From Flavobacterium sp. ZT3R18 (GTDB taxonomy: Bacteria > Bacteroidota > Bacteroidia > Flavobacteriales > Flavobacteriaceae), in assembly GCF_007097385.1 (NCBI RefSeq), contig NZ_VJZS01000026.1, positions 1 through 55,539 of the forward strand: a stretch of DNA of 55,539 bases, written 5' to 3'. The notes under the pieces are model-generated. The model saw only the letters and a list, made by a program, of their open reading frames with translations, made no database searches and was not told the origin of the DNA. Both the position numbers and the translations under genes were made by a program. Shown here piece after piece: positions 17,439 to 27,726 of the stretch (positions are counted from its first letter, which is position 1; every line of letters starts with the position of its first letter).

Positions 17439-18470
17439 TTAATTTGGCTCCGTATAATTTCTACCCCATGGTTGCTTAACAAAATACGAATAGCAGTTTC
17501 TGCATATTCTCCCTAATTGGAATGTAAGCGAAAATTCGTGTATGTTTTGAGCGTTTCCAGCTCCTGTGGTATTTATGTCATAAGAATACCCCAGAACAAA
17601 GCGGTCTAACTGAATAGAGGTTAAGAGATTTATGGAAGTAAGAATGCTGCTATCTTTGCTTTTACCTTCCGGATTGGTAGTCATGGTGGTTCCAAGGGTA
17701 AATTTGTCAAATTCAAAAGCACCGCCAAAATCCAATCGGTTATACACCCCTTGTTTCATATAATTTCCCGTGAGTAAAAATTTTGATTCATCAGCAAATC
17801 CAGATAGCAAATTGTCTGTAGTAAAGGTATATCCTCCATGAAAGGAAAAAAACATATTTAGAGCTACATCGTTGTATTCGATAACAGCAATGTCGGGTCT
17901 ATTTAAGTGCTTTATCGCCATACCGAACCAAGCACCCTCATTATAAATCAAAAATCCCGAAGAAATATCAAAAAAGTCGATTGAATCACTATAATTTAAA
18001 AAACCAGGATCAACACTTCCGCCAATTATGGCTCCAGTCCCACCATCGATTTGATCTTCTAATAAAGTGTTGCTGTAATTATAATTTTTATGCCCATATC
18101 CCGCTTCTACACCAAGTCGCAATTTCCAATCGTCGCTAAGATCGATACGATAGGCATAGGTCCCGTTAAATTGAAGGTAATTGTAATTAGTAAACTCTTC
18201 ACGGTTATTTAAAATGGTTAGGCCCAATCCCATTTTTCCATCCACATCAATAGGACCATTTATAAAACCAAACTCGGTATCAATTCTTCCAAATCCATCC
18301 GGCCATTGGGATCGATGTATAAGGCCTCCGTACCAAGCCGCAAGAGTGCCGGTAAAAGCGGGGTTTATGGTTTCCGGAACAAAGAAATATTGAGTAAAAA
18401 TAGGATCTTGTGCTCTGACTTCTACAGATAAAGTAATCAGTAGGATAAATAATAATAGTTTTAATTTCAT
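17439..18470 (-). CDS. PorP/SprF family outer-membrane protein
   Basis: This 343-residue protein begins with a signal peptide (cleavage likely after 'EVRA', about residue 20) and then 'QDPIFTQYFFVPETINPAFTG' minus its last residue, the hallmark start of PorP/SprF proteins. The rest alternates polar and aromatic residues as in an outer-membrane beta-barrel and ends in an aromatic-rich strand. Members work with type IX secretion and are usually encoded next to large adhesins with type B sorting domains, which they help present at the cell surface (established for SprF with SprB). Here it follows the giant adhesin by 13 bp, so the pair is an operon. It is ended by the strong terminator at 17378. 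Confidence 0.93.
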   Translation of the reverse strand: MKLKLLLFILLITLSVEVRAQDPIFTQYFFVPETINPAFTGTLAAWYGGLIHRSQWPDGFGRIDTEFGFINGPIDVDGKMGLGLTILNNREEFTNYNYLQFNGTYAYRIDLSDDWKLRLGVEAGYGHKNYNYSNTLLEDQIDGGTGAIIGGSVDPGFLNYSDSIDFFDISSGFLIYNEGAWFGMAIKHLNRPDIAVIEYNDVALNMFFSFHGGYTFTTDNLLSGFADESKFLLTGNYMKQGVYNRLDFGGAFEFDKFTLGTTMTTNPEGKSKDSSILTSINLLTSIQLDRFVLGYSYDINTTGAGNAQNIHEFSLTFQLGRICRNCYSYFVKQPWGRNYTEPN

Positions 18471-18483
18471 ATTCTTTTGGACC

Positions 18484-21400
18484 TTATTTTATTATTACAA
18501 AGGGGTGCTTTTCGGTTAAAATAATTCCATAAAAAGTTTCAGCACTTACAACGCAAAAGTAATTGCCGTTTTCTGCGTTACTCCCTTTAATTTTTGCATC
18601 CCATCCACGCAAAACTTCTCCGGTTTCCGAATAAATGAGGGAACCCCAGGAATCATAAACCTCTAACCTAACATTTTTCAACGCTTTTGTCACGGGTCTG
18701 AAGGTGTCATTAAGCTTGTCGTTGTTTGGCGTGAAAGCCGTTGGAACAACCAATACATACCCCTTTTCAATTAGCAGGGTAATGGTTTGAACATAAACAC
18801 ATCCAAAAGGATAAGTAACGGTTTGAGTGACCACATAATCTTTTGGGTTTACGTAAGTATGCACTGGATTGAGTTCTGTTGAAAAGCTACCGTCACCAAA
18901 ATCCCATGCTACGCTCACAAAATCCCCAGTCGAGGTATTTGTAAATTGAATGGGATCATTGATTGAATATATCCCATAAGCAGTGTAACCTTTAGAATTC
19001 CTATCAAACGAGGGCTGTCCAAGTATAGGGATATTAACATCGAATGAATAAGAAGCAGAACATCCTATCGCATCTGTAGATTGTAGCATAATTAAACCAT
19101 CTTGAGATGTTGTCATAGTTTGATTATTTGTTCCACTTACAGTTCCGCTTGACCAAGTGAATTGATAAGGTGGAACGCCTCCCGTAGTTTGCGCGGTGAA
19201 ATATTGTTCTACCGTATGATTCTCGCAGCTCGATAGTGTTTTTGTATCTACAGTCAACACAATAGGAGATGGCCGTGTCAACACATAGGAAGCTTGTTTG
19301 GAACATCCGTTAACATCTTTAACTATAACGGTATAATTTCCTGCAGTCACACCCAATAAATCTTCTGTAGTTGCTCCGTTTGACCATAAATATTTAAACG
19401 GTGGAGTTCCTCCGGAAACATTAAGATTTATAGCGCCACTATTTGCGTTGCTACAATCTAGCGGTTGTGTGGTAATCGCATCAAGTGCTATTTCTTGAGG
19501 GTCAATAATTACAAAAGTTCTATTTATATGACATGGTTTTCCATCAGTAATGGCTACTGAATAGGTTCCTGGTCCAAGATTGTTTCTTGTGGTTCCCGCT
19601 GTGCTGCCATCGCTCCAAGTTAAGGAAAGAGAAGGTATGCCACCTATCACATTTAGAACAATGCTTCCGTCATGTGCTCCATGACAGGAAATATTTTTAG
19701 CAACCGGATTGATATCAAAAATTGGAGCTTCTGGAACATTTACTTTAATAAGCTTCGAACAATTGTTTGCATCGGTTACGGTTATGGTGTAATCACCGGC
19801 AGATAAGTTATCTTGATAAAAACCAGTGGACAGATTACCCCAGACTGCTTTGTATGGACTTATCCCCCCCGATATTGCCAATGCTATTGTTCCGTCGTTA
19901 CCATGATAACAGGTAACGGCTTTGGCAGTTGGAGTAATCAGGATGTCGTTTGGCTGAGTGATTTTTAGTCCTGTTAAGGTTTTTGTACCATTGTTGGCAT
20001 CGATTACTTTTATGCTATAAGTTCCAGCAATTAATCCCGTAAAAACAGCATTCAATGAGGTACTGTCATTGGTCGAACTAATAATTGTACCACTTGAATT
20101 TACAAGTTGATAATCATAAGGAGCTACCGATCCTTGTGTAATTGTAACTCCTAGCACACCATTACTGTCACCAAAACAAAGTAAATTGATATGTGCAGAT
20201 AAATCTTCTTGAATCAACAATTCTGGTGGCTGTGTTAGAATGAAATTCAATGTCACAGGAGCGCAATATCCATCATTTATAGTTACGGTATAGGAGCCGG
20301 CAGGGACGTTATTGATGTCTTGAGTGACAGCAGTAAACCCATTAGGCCCAGACCAACTATAGGTATAACTTCCAGAACCTCCCGTTACACTTACATTTAC
20401 AAACCCATCAGAATTACCGAAAACACTCACTGCATACCCATTGTAATTTGATAGTACACCAGATGCCAAAGTAGTTGGATTTACGGTTATAGTGTAAATA
20501 GTTGGAGGTCCTTGACAACTTAATCCATTATTAGTAAAAGTCGCAATAGCCGTATAAGATATGGTTAATGCATTCACAGTACTATTTGTAAGGGTCTGGA
20601 TTGGGATGGAATCAGTTCCTGATAATAGCGCTCCCGAGATGCCTGCAGGTGCAATAGCCGTCCAGTTAAGAGTGACATTTCCCAGTGTTGTTGAGCTTAA
20701 GTTTACAAGAGAGCTATTTGTATTGTTACAGATAGTTTGATTCGGACCACTAAAAACAACTTGAGCAGAAGGATAAACAGTTACTTCAACTGTAAAGCTT
20801 GTTCCGGCGCAGTTTAAAAAGGAAGGAACAACATTATATAAAATAGTTTGGATACTGTTGGAAGAATTGTTCAATGTCTGACTGATGGTTGTGCCATTTC
20901 CTGCAAAAGCACCTGTTATATTAGAATTTGGATTTACTGTCCATGTATATAGCGTGCCACTTGGAACAATGGTGGATAAAGTTGGTACACCATTAATAGG
21001 GGCTATTGTGAAACTTTGATTGTTACAAATTGTTTTTGTTTGATTGCCTACATTCGGTCTTGGATTTACGGTTATGGTATAATTATAAACAGCTCCAGGA
21101 CAAGCCGAACCGCCAGCTGCAGTGGCTATAGCTTGATAAGTTACAATAATTGGCGAATTGGTAGAATTAATTAAATTTTGAACAGGAATTGTATTTGTCC
21201 CACTAGTAACGACCCCAGTTATTCCCGCTGGTTGTGTCGCTGTCCAACTGATGGTTGCTCCTGCGGTAGAACTATTTAAAACAACAACCGCTGAAGTGTC
21301 GTTTGAACAAATGGTTTGAGGACTTGGTGAGAATAAAACGGCAGGACTTGGATTTACATTAATAGTATAAAGAAAAGGAGCACCATCGCAAGAAACGCTT

Positions 21401-24400
21401 CCGCCTGTTGTTGCAACAACTTTGTAAATTACTGCAATCGGAGCATTCGTGCTATTCACCAATGTTTGGGCAGGTATCGTATCGGTACCCGATAGGTTAG
21501 CTCCTGTTATACCTGAAGGAGCAATACATGTCCAAGCTATAGTAGCTCCAGGTGTAGTAGTAGATAAATTCACTAAAATACTCGAAATCCCAGAACAAAT
21601 GTCTTGATTCCCTAGTGACGCGGTAATTAAGGGACTTGGATTCACTGTTACAACAATCGTAAAAGGAAGACCTATACAGCTACCCGAAGTAGGGGTTACG
21701 GTATAAGTTAATGTTGCCGTAACATATGTTGTGTTTGTTAGTGTCTGACTAATATTACTTTGTCCTGTTGCTTGAGCCGTACCACCTATTATTACACCTA
21801 GGGGATTGCTAACAGGCGGTCCCCATATATAAGTGGTTCCTACGGGAACAATATTGCCGCTGCCATTAATTGGTGCTACTGTAAATGATGTTCCCGAACA
21901 AATTGCCGTTGAGATTGAATTAGCTATATATGGTTTAGAATTAACCGTTACTGTTATTGTAAAAGTAGGGCCAACACAATTGCCTGTAACACCTGATGTT
22001 GGCGTCACTGTATAAATTAACGTTTGAACTGTATTGGATAGGTTAGTTAAAGTTTGACTTATGGTTGTTATTCCTGCGGTATTAGACGCTAACTGACCTG
22101 AAATGTTTGGGTTTGATGAAATTGCCCAAGTATAAGTTGTTCCCGTTGGAATAATAGTTGCACCTCCATTAATAGGTGTTACAGTAAACGTGCCTTCCGA
22201 ACAAATCGATGCGGTTTGATTAGCAATAATGGGAGTAGCATTTACTGTAACGGTAATCGTAAATGGAGATCCAGAACAACTATTCGCAGTCGGCGTCACG
22301 GTATAAGTTGCAGTTTGAGTGATAGTGGTTGGATTGTTTAATGTGCCTGTAATTGACGATTGAGCAATACCTGGAGCACCTCCCGATAATCCTCCGGTGA
22401 CAGTTGGAGCACTCCAAGAATAGATGGTTCCGGCAGGAATACTATTTAAAGCAGAACTAGAAGGAGTTATTGTAAAAGCAGAGCCTCCACATATACTTGT
22501 TGTGAAAACTTCTGTGATGGAAGGTTTTGGATTTACTGTGATCGTATAAGAATAAACTGCTCCCGGACAGGCCGAACCTCCAGCCGTTATGGCCGTTGCA
22601 TTATAGGTTACCATGATCGGTACAGCTGTAGTGTTTGTCAATGTTTGAGCTGGAAAGGTATTTGTACCACTAGTAACAACTCCTGTTATTCCTGCAGGTT
22701 GTGTAGCGGTCCAACTGAATGTTGCTCCTGCAGTACTACTGGTTAAAGCAACAATCGCCGATGTACTGCCTGAACATATTATTTGAGGAACTGGTGAGAA
22801 CGTAACCGCAGGAGACGGATTTACAGTTATGGTAAATATTTCTGCGGGTCTTGAACAGCCATTGGCTGTAGCAATTACAGATATTGTTGCTGTAATCGGA
22901 CTACTGGTCGTATTAGTTGCTGTAAATGCAGGTATATTACCTATGCCATTTGCAGGCAGTCCTATTGCCGTGTTTGAATTTGTCCACGTATACGTAGTGC
23001 CTGAGACGGCATTACTCAAAGTTGTTATAGGGGTTATTACTCCATTGCAATAAATCTGGTTGGTTAATGATAAAGTAGTTGGTGTTGGGTTTACCACAAC
23101 CACTATATCAAATGGTAACCCTGTACAACCATTAGTTGTAGGTGTGACTGCATAAGTTACAGTCTGAATTGAATTTGTAAGGTTTGTTAATATTCCAGTA
23201 ATTGAAGGTTGATTCACACCTGAAGCGCCTCCGGTTACGCCTGCTGTCACAGTTGGTGTTGGCCAAGAGTAAGTAGTTCCGATTGGTACAATATTACCTC
23301 CTACATTATTTGCTGGAGTTATTGTAAAAGTACCGCCACTACATATCGTTTGTGTTTGCTGTGCAACAAATGGTTTTGGTTTTACTGTGATGGTGTAAAG
23401 AAACTCTCCTGCACAATTTGGCCCTCCAGAAATGGACGCTTTTGCTTTATAGGTAATTACAATTGCAGCATTTGTGCTGTTTGTTAAAAGTTGAATTGGA
23501 ATTACATTGGTACCGCTAGTTACGACCCCTGTAATTCCAATAGGTTGAATAGCTGTCCAATTAAAAGTAGCACCCGATGTGGTGCTGTTTAAGGTAACTA
23601 AAACGGAACTATCGCCGGAACAAATGGTTTGATCGGTTGTGGAAAAAGTTACAATTGGTGATGGATTAACGGTAATGATAAAAGTCTGTGCTGACCCTGA
23701 ACAGCCGTTGGCTGTTGGCGTTACAGTTATTGTTCCTGAAATTGGATTAGCACTTGAATTGGTAGCTGTAAAAGCCGGAATATTTCCTGTCCCACTTGCC
23801 ATCAATCCTATAGCTGTATTTGAATTTGTCCAAGCATAGGTAGTTCCTGTTACGCTATTACTAAAAGAGATAACACCTGTTAGTGCTCCATTACAATATT
23901 CTTGATTACCCAATGTCAATGAGCTTGGGGTTGGATTAACCGTTATTTTAAATGTTTTTGGAGTTCCGCTACATCCCAAAACATTTGAAGGAGTAACCGT
24001 TATCGTTGACACTATAGGAGCTGTTGTTGTATTTGTAGCTGTAAAGCTCGGAATATCGCCTGCGCCATTAGCGGCCAATCCACTAGCGGTATTGTCATTG
24101 ATCCAAGAAAAAGTGATCCCCGCGACTGTACTTCCAAAAACAATAGTATTTTGTGTAGCATTGTTACATATCACCTTATCACTAACTGCATTTACTGTTG
24201 GATCCGGATGTACCGTTATGGTAAATGTTTTCGAAGTTCCTGAACAACCATTTAATGATGGAGTCACGGTAATAGTTGCTGTTAAAATTGTGGTTCCTGT
24301 ATTTAAAAGTGTAAATGGGGCAATATTCCCGGTACCAGCTGCTACAAGACCAATACTCGTGTTGTTGTTTGCCCATGTATAAACAGTTCCTGCCAATGTC

Positions 24401-26607
24401 CCACCAAAAGTTACATCCGAAAGCGCTCCTTTACATTTTGTTTGATTTAGTACATCGTTAACGGTTGGAGTTGGTTTTATAGTAAATGCAGCACTAGTTG
24501 TTGTAGTCGATCCGCACTCATTTGTAACTTTCAAAGAATAAGAATAGGTGCCAGGGACACTGTAAATAATAGCTCCTGGATTGACACTTGAGGAAGTTGC
24601 AGGGGTACCACTAGGAAAACTCCATTCATAACTGACTGCCGTAGTGCCACAATTCACAACTATAGCTGTCGGATTGATTGTCGTAGAAGCAGAAGTTTGA
24701 CAAATTGTCGAAATGGGAGGCAAGCCAACTGTTGGAGGTTGTTTTACGATAACGGTTTTTACTGGTGACTTTACAGTACCACAAGAGTTGGTTGTTGAAA
24801 GCGATATAGTATAAGTACCCGGATTTACAAAATTAAACCTTGGATTCACAGATGTGGCACTTGTACCATTCGTATATGTAAATGAAGAGGAGGTACCACA
24901 ATTACTACTGGCATAAATGACGTTCCATAAATAAGTTGGAGCAGCACAAGAATTAACCAAATTGGTTGTGTTTGTAGTAGCAACAGCTAGTGGGGTACAG
25001 CCTTCATTTTTGTCGAGATTGAATTGTGGTAATAAAGGAGCTTCTATACAAATAGAACTCGTAAAAACAGAGGATGAAGGGCAATACCCTTGGGTTTTTA
25101 ATGTTACGGTAAAGTTGCCAGTAGTAGTGTAGGTATGATTTATATTGGGAATAGAAGAAGAATTCATAATAATAACTACTGGTTTTCCGTCACCAAAATC
25201 CCATTCATAAGTAGTCCCTTGTATACAGTTTTGATTTAAAGAGGGAGTTGAACTATTTGTAAACAATATACTTGAATTAACACAACCAACTGCAGGATTC
25301 GTAAATTTAGAAGTTGGAGGCCTAAGGATACTTATTGGACTAATCGTTGATGTAGTTGAACCACAAGAATTAGAGATTATCAAAGTGGCAGTAATGCTGG
25401 CATTTGGACAACTAGTAGCGGTATAAGAATAAGGAACCGGATAGTTTTGAGAAAGAGAAGGATTACCTGAATTATAATAAATCGAACTCATTAATACGGA
25501 CTGCAGAATTTTAAAATTAGGGGTGCCATCACCATAATTAATGGAATAAAGAGTGTTCGGCGAATTATTTCCCCAACTTGAAATCACAAATGCCAAATTA
25601 GGGGTTGGGGCACATAAATTTACCGTACTACCGGGACTACTGAGACTTCCTGCTGGATTTGATTCGTTTTTTACCGTATAAGTCTTGCTGTTTTGACAGC
25701 CATTGCTACCTGTAGCAGTAATTACCATTTGAAAGGCACCTAACTGGTTATAGGTGTGGCTTACAGGAAAGGTTATGTTATTTTGAATATTTCCATCGCC
25801 CCAATTTATGGCGAACGAGCTAATGCAAGAAGATAGTGATGAGTTGGCAACAGTTATAGAAAAATTTGGATTTGAGGAGGAAGCCGAATTACAATTATTA
25901 AATGGATTAAAGGAATTAACAGTATCAGAAAAAGCAATATCGGGCAATTGCTTGATGGTAATGGTTTTTTGGATCGTTGTACTACATTTGTTTACGTCCG
26001 TAATAGTCAAAGAAACAATATAGGAAGAAGTGGAGCAACCAAGTGGAGCGTTATAAGTGTGTATAGGATTTTGTTGAGATGAAGTGTCTGAATCACCAAA
26101 ATTCCATGTATAAGTAAAAGGAGAATTTCCGGAAACATTTGAGTTAAATTGGACTGCGGTGCCAGAACATTGATTATCGGTAAATGTAAAATCAACAACT
26201 GGCAAAGGATTTACAGTAATTACAACTGTATTGCTACTAGAAACAGCAACGGTGTTATTGTCTTTATCTTTTACCCCCGTTAAAATATATGTAAAAGCCC
26301 CTGCAACATTAGTTGGTTGAGAAACAGTTACACTTTTATCACTATTATTTGTTTGAATAGTTAATGGAGCTCCTCCATTTATGGTATAAGTAAATGTATA
26401 GGGTCCATTATTATCGTTTTTAACTTCTAATATTACTAATGGAGCGGTTTCATTCAAGCATACCGTTGCATCTCCCGTTATTTGTCCAGACGGACTAGCA
26501 ACTGTTTTTATTTTTATACTTTCCTCTACTTTATTTATTGAATAAGCAGGGATTGAAGGAATAATTATTAGAATGAATAAAAAGATAATCTTGTAGAGGA
26601 TTTTCAT
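18484..26607 (-). CDS. Giant T9SS adhesin with PKD, PKD-like and SprB repeats
   Basis: This 2,707-residue secreted surface protein has a signal peptide (residues 1-24). PKD and Ig-like domains fill about 40-715 ('WNFGDSDTSSQQNPIHTY', 'YEWDFGDGKP'). About fourteen PKD-like modules of some 90-100 residues follow, from about 716 to 2045 ('SGTTYTWTNSNTAIGL', 'GITGVVTSGTN'). SprB-type repeats run from about 2045 to 2470 ('CYHGNDGTIALAISGG', 'CHGAHDGSIVLNVIGG'). A final PKD domain near 2570 ('WDFGDGSFSTELNPVHTY') and a type B sorting domain ('VPTAFTPNNDKLNDTF', about 2614-2707) end it. It is probably exported by the type IX system and held at the surface with the PorP/SprF protein downstream. A role in gliding or adhesion is inference. 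The open frame is intact over 8 kb. Confidence 0.93.
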   Translation of the reverse strand: MKILYKIIFLFILIIIPSIPAYSINKVEESIKIKTVASPSGQITGDATVCLNETAPLVILEVKNDNNGPYTFTYTINGGAPLTIQTNNSDKSVTVSQPTNVAGAFTYILTGVKDKDNNTVAVSSSNTVVITVNPLPVVDFTFTDNQCSGTAVQFNSNVSGNSPFTYTWNFGDSDTSSQQNPIHTYNAPLGCSTSSYIVSLTITDVNKCSTTIQKTITIKQLPDIAFSDTVNSFNPFNNCNSASSSNPNFSITVANSSLSSCISSFAINWGDGNIQNNITFPVSHTYNQLGAFQMVITATGSNGCQNSKTYTVKNESNPAGSLSSPGSTVNLCAPTPNLAFVISSWGNNSPNTLYSINYGDGTPNFKILQSVLMSSIYYNSGNPSLSQNYPVPYSYTATSCPNASITATLIISNSCGSTTSTISPISILRPPTSKFTNPAVGCVNSSILFTNSSTPSLNQNCIQGTTYEWDFGDGKPVVIIMNSSSIPNINHTYTTTGNFTVTLKTQGYCPSSSVFTSSICIEAPLLPQFNLDKNEGCTPLAVATTNTTNLVNSCAAPTYLWNVIYASSNCGTSSSFTYTNGTSATSVNPRFNFVNPGTYTISLSTTNSCGTVKSPVKTVIVKQPPTVGLPPISTICQTSASTTINPTAIVVNCGTTAVSYEWSFPSGTPATSSSVNPGAIIYSVPGTYSYSLKVTNECGSTTTTSAAFTIKPTPTVNDVLNQTKCKGALSDVTFGGTLAGTVYTWANNNTSIGLVAAGTGNIAPFTLLNTGTTILTATITVTPSLNGCSGTSKTFTITVHPDPTVNAVSDKVICNNATQNTIVFGSTVAGITFSWINDNTASGLAANGAGDIPSFTATNTTTAPIVSTITVTPSNVLGCSGTPKTFKITVNPTPSSLTLGNQEYCNGALTGVISFSNSVTGTTYAWTNSNTAIGLMASGTGNIPAFTATNSSANPISGTITVTPTANGCSGSAQTFIITVNPSPIVTFSTTDQTICSGDSSVLVTLNSTTSGATFNWTAIQPIGITGVVTSGTNVIPIQLLTNSTNAAIVITYKAKASISGGPNCAGEFLYTITVKPKPFVAQQTQTICSGGTFTITPANNVGGNIVPIGTTYSWPTPTVTAGVTGGASGVNQPSITGILTNLTNSIQTVTYAVTPTTNGCTGLPFDIVVVVNPTPTTLSLTNQIYCNGVITPITTLSNAVSGTTYTWTNSNTAIGLPANGIGNIPAFTATNTTSSPITATISVIATANGCSRPAEIFTITVNPSPAVTFSPVPQIICSGSTSAIVALTSSTAGATFSWTATQPAGITGVVTSGTNTFPAQTLTNTTAVPIMVTYNATAITAGGSACPGAVYSYTITVNPKPSITEVFTTSICGGSAFTITPSSSALNSIPAGTIYSWSAPTVTGGLSGGAPGIAQSSITGTLNNPTTITQTATYTVTPTANSCSGSPFTITVTVNATPIIANQTASICSEGTFTVTPINGGATIIPTGTTYTWAISSNPNISGQLASNTAGITTISQTLTNLSNTVQTLIYTVTPTSGVTGNCVGPTFTITVTVNSKPYIANSISTAICSGTSFTVAPINGSGNIVPVGTTYIWGPPVSNPLGVIIGGTAQATGQSNISQTLTNTTYVTATLTYTVTPTSGSCIGLPFTIVVTVNPSPLITASLGNQDICSGISSILVNLSTTTPGATIAWTCIAPSGITGANLSGTDTIPAQTLVNSTNAPIAVIYKVVATTGGSVSCDGAPFLYTINVNPSPAVLFSPSPQTICSNDTSAVVVLNSSTAGATISWTATQPAGITGVVTSGTNTIPVQNLINSTNSPIIVTYQAIATAAGGSACPGAVYNYTITVNPRPNVGNQTKTICNNQSFTIAPINGVPTLSTIVPSGTLYTWTVNPNSNITGAFAGNGTTISQTLNNSSNSIQTILYNVVPSFLNCAGTSFTVEVTVYPSAQVVFSGPNQTICNNTNSSLVNLSSTTLGNVTLNWTAIAPAGISGALLSGTDSIPIQTLTNSTVNALTISYTAIATFTNNGLSCQGPPTIYTITVNPTTLASGVLSNYNGYAVSVFGNSDGFVNVSVTGGSGSYTYSWSGPNGFTAVTQDINNVPAGSYTVTINDGYCAPVTLNFILTQPPELLIQEDLSAHINLLCFGDSNGVLGVTITQGSVAPYDYQLVNSSGTIISSTNDSTSLNAVFTGLIAGTYSIKVIDANNGTKTLTGLKITQPNDILITPTAKAVTCYHGNDGTIALAISGGISPYKAVWGNLSTGFYQDNLSAGDYTITVTDANNCSKLIKVNVPEAPIFDINPVAKNISCHGAHDGSIVLNVIGGIPSLSLTWSDGSTAGTTRNNLGPGTYSVAITDGKPCHINRTFVIIDPQEIALDAITTQPLDCSNANSGAINLNVSGGTPPFKYLWSNGATTEDLLGVTAGNYTVIVKDVNGCSKQASYVLTRPSPIVLTVDTKTLSSCENHTVEQYFTAQTTGGVPPYQFTWSSGTVSGTNNQTMTTSQDGLIMLQSTDAIGCSASYSFDVNIPILGQPSFDRNSKGYTAYGIYSINDPIQFTNTSTGDFVSVAWDFGDGSFSTELNPVHTYVNPKDYVVTQTVTYPFGCVYVQTITLLIEKGYVLVVPTAFTPNNDKLNDTFRPVTKALKNVRLEVYDSWGSLIYSETGEVLRGWDAKIKGSNAENGNYFCVVSAETFYGIILTEKHPFVIIK
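19290..20470 (-). repeat. SprB-type repeats in the adhesin
   Basis: About five modules of 70-80 residues share a Cys-x-G/N-x-x-x-G start and end in 'YTVTITDxxxC'-like motifs. Examples are 'NGYAVSVFGNSDGFVNVSVT', 'CYHGNDGTIAL', 'CHGAHDGSIVL' and 'CSNANSGAINL'. They match the SprB repeat of gliding adhesins by motif recall. At DNA level they are diverged, so recombination between them is less likely than in the array upstream. Confidence 0.8.
20470..24470 (-). repeat. Array of PKD-like modules in the adhesin
   Basis: About fourteen modules recur with shared phrases such as 'GTTYTWTNSNTAIGL', 'ATQPAGITGVVTSGTN' and 'ACPGAVYSYTITVNPKP'. Two types alternate, and some pairs (for example near 21,060-21,330 and 22,530-22,800) look very similar at DNA level. 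This suggests growth by duplication and a potential for length variation. Confidence 0.8.
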
Positions 26608-27066
26608 AAAATGTATTTAGTTGCTGTACGTAATTATATTCCATTTACACAAATTGATAGGGATATCTATTCATTCTCAAATAGGAAAGTTCAAATGTAC
26701 AGTTTATGAATATACATTTCTTACGGTTTTACGTAAAAGAAATTTTTTTGATGAAAATTATTTGTGTATTCTACTAATAAATAGTTTTATACTGCCCCGT
26801 TATATATCTTCCAATCGTACTCATGATGCATGGTATGTTTGTTTCTAAAAAAGGTGATTTCGAGAGGACAGTTTTTAAATCGTTATCTTTTTTTATGCAA
26901 TACAAAGTAAAGGCGGATTTTCAATCTGTGCTCAATCTTCGTAATCCTCATTATTCAAAACTCCTAATAGTACAGGCCTTATTCATCTGGACAAAAAATA
27001 TCGCTTAGTTAAGCATTCCTAAACTCAATTCTTTGTTAGCGACATTTCACTAATTTTATAGTAAAA
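26608..27066. other. Divergent intergenic region
   Basis: This 459-bp region lies between the start of the adhesin gene (minus) and the HTH gene (plus). It should hold the promoters of both. A short imperfect hairpin (TTTCTT ... AAGAAA with inner ACG/CGT, about 26717-26744) lies in the adhesin leader. No gene is supported; short frames here lack family resemblance. Confidence 0.4.
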
Positions 27067-27384
27067 ATGAAAAATATTTTTGAAATTATTTTAGAAAAAC
27101 TTGATCGAATTGAAAAAGCTATTGACAAGCTAAATTCAGGCGGACCAATAGCTCAGCTAAATGATCCAATGAAGATTAAAGAATTGGCAGCTTACCTAAA
27201 AATGAGTCCCTCAGCTATTTATAAATTTACTTCTACAGGTACGATACCTCATTATAAAAATGGCAAAAGACTATTCTTCAAAAGAGAAGAAATTAATGAA
27301 TGGATATTCACTACCAAAATCAACACAGGTTACGATATCGAAAGAGAAGCAACGGAGTACATCCAACAGAATCCAAGGAAATAA
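27067..27384 (+). CDS. Excisionase-like HTH_17 protein
   Basis: This 105-residue protein has an N-terminal coiled stretch ('IILEKLDRIEKAIDKL') and a MerR-like helix-turn-helix of the excisionase/HTH_17 type ('MKIKELAAYLKMSPSAIYKF', then 'IPHYKNGKRLFFKREEINEW'). Proteins of this size and layout are standard in Bacteroidota integrative elements, where they act as excision factors or regulators. It is the first gene of the eroded element that runs to about 33 kb. Its partner integrase is not adjacent. The start is the first Met after an AT-rich leader and fits the family length. Confidence 0.85.
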   Translation: MKNIFEIILEKLDRIEKAIDKLNSGGPIAQLNDPMKIKELAAYLKMSPSAIYKFTSTGTIPHYKNGKRLFFKREEINEWIFTTKINTGYDIEREATEYIQQNPRK

Positions 27385-27726
27385 TAAAGAGTTATTATAC
27401 ATAACATCATTTCCGCTACAAACATCACTGGCAATTTATAGGAAGCACCTGCATTTGCTTTTGTCGGTGCTTTCCATTTCATAACACATTCCTACTAAGC
27501 AGTAAAAACTGAACACTCTTTCTCAGGCCCCCACAAAAGCAAAAAAAGCCAGCAAGTGTATCATTTTTATTTGTCAGAAACATAGTAGCTATCCGAAGTG
27601 TCCTCACTTCGAAATTCCTTTATAAGCCTTCATTTACATCTAACGATTAATTTTCAAATCGTGAATATCTCCAACTCTTCGAAGTCCTGACTTAGGTCTT
27701 CCTCTGTAAGGATACCCTTCATTTAT
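27385..27726. other. Scar region with hairpin and duplicated gene tail
   Basis: No intact gene. A hairpin GGAAGCACC (27441-27449) with GGTGCTTTCC (27466-27475) lies downstream of the HTH gene but has no clear T run. From about 27590 to 27765 an imperfect tandem duplication of about 87 bp repeats the 3' end of the S24-like remnant: both units carry TAACG-TTAATTTTCAAATC and, read on the minus strand, both end in 'DIxDLKIxR' followed by a stop. Confidence 0.55.

Noticed and set aside
22829..24382. Long plus-strand frames opposite the adhesin
   Set aside because: They are antisense shadows of the repeat array; the residue pattern repeats with the modules and no start context or family is seen.
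20470..24470. The repeated modules as a possible CRISPR or satellite array
   Set aside because: They are in frame, about 270-300 bp long, and encode PKD-like domains of one continuous protein.
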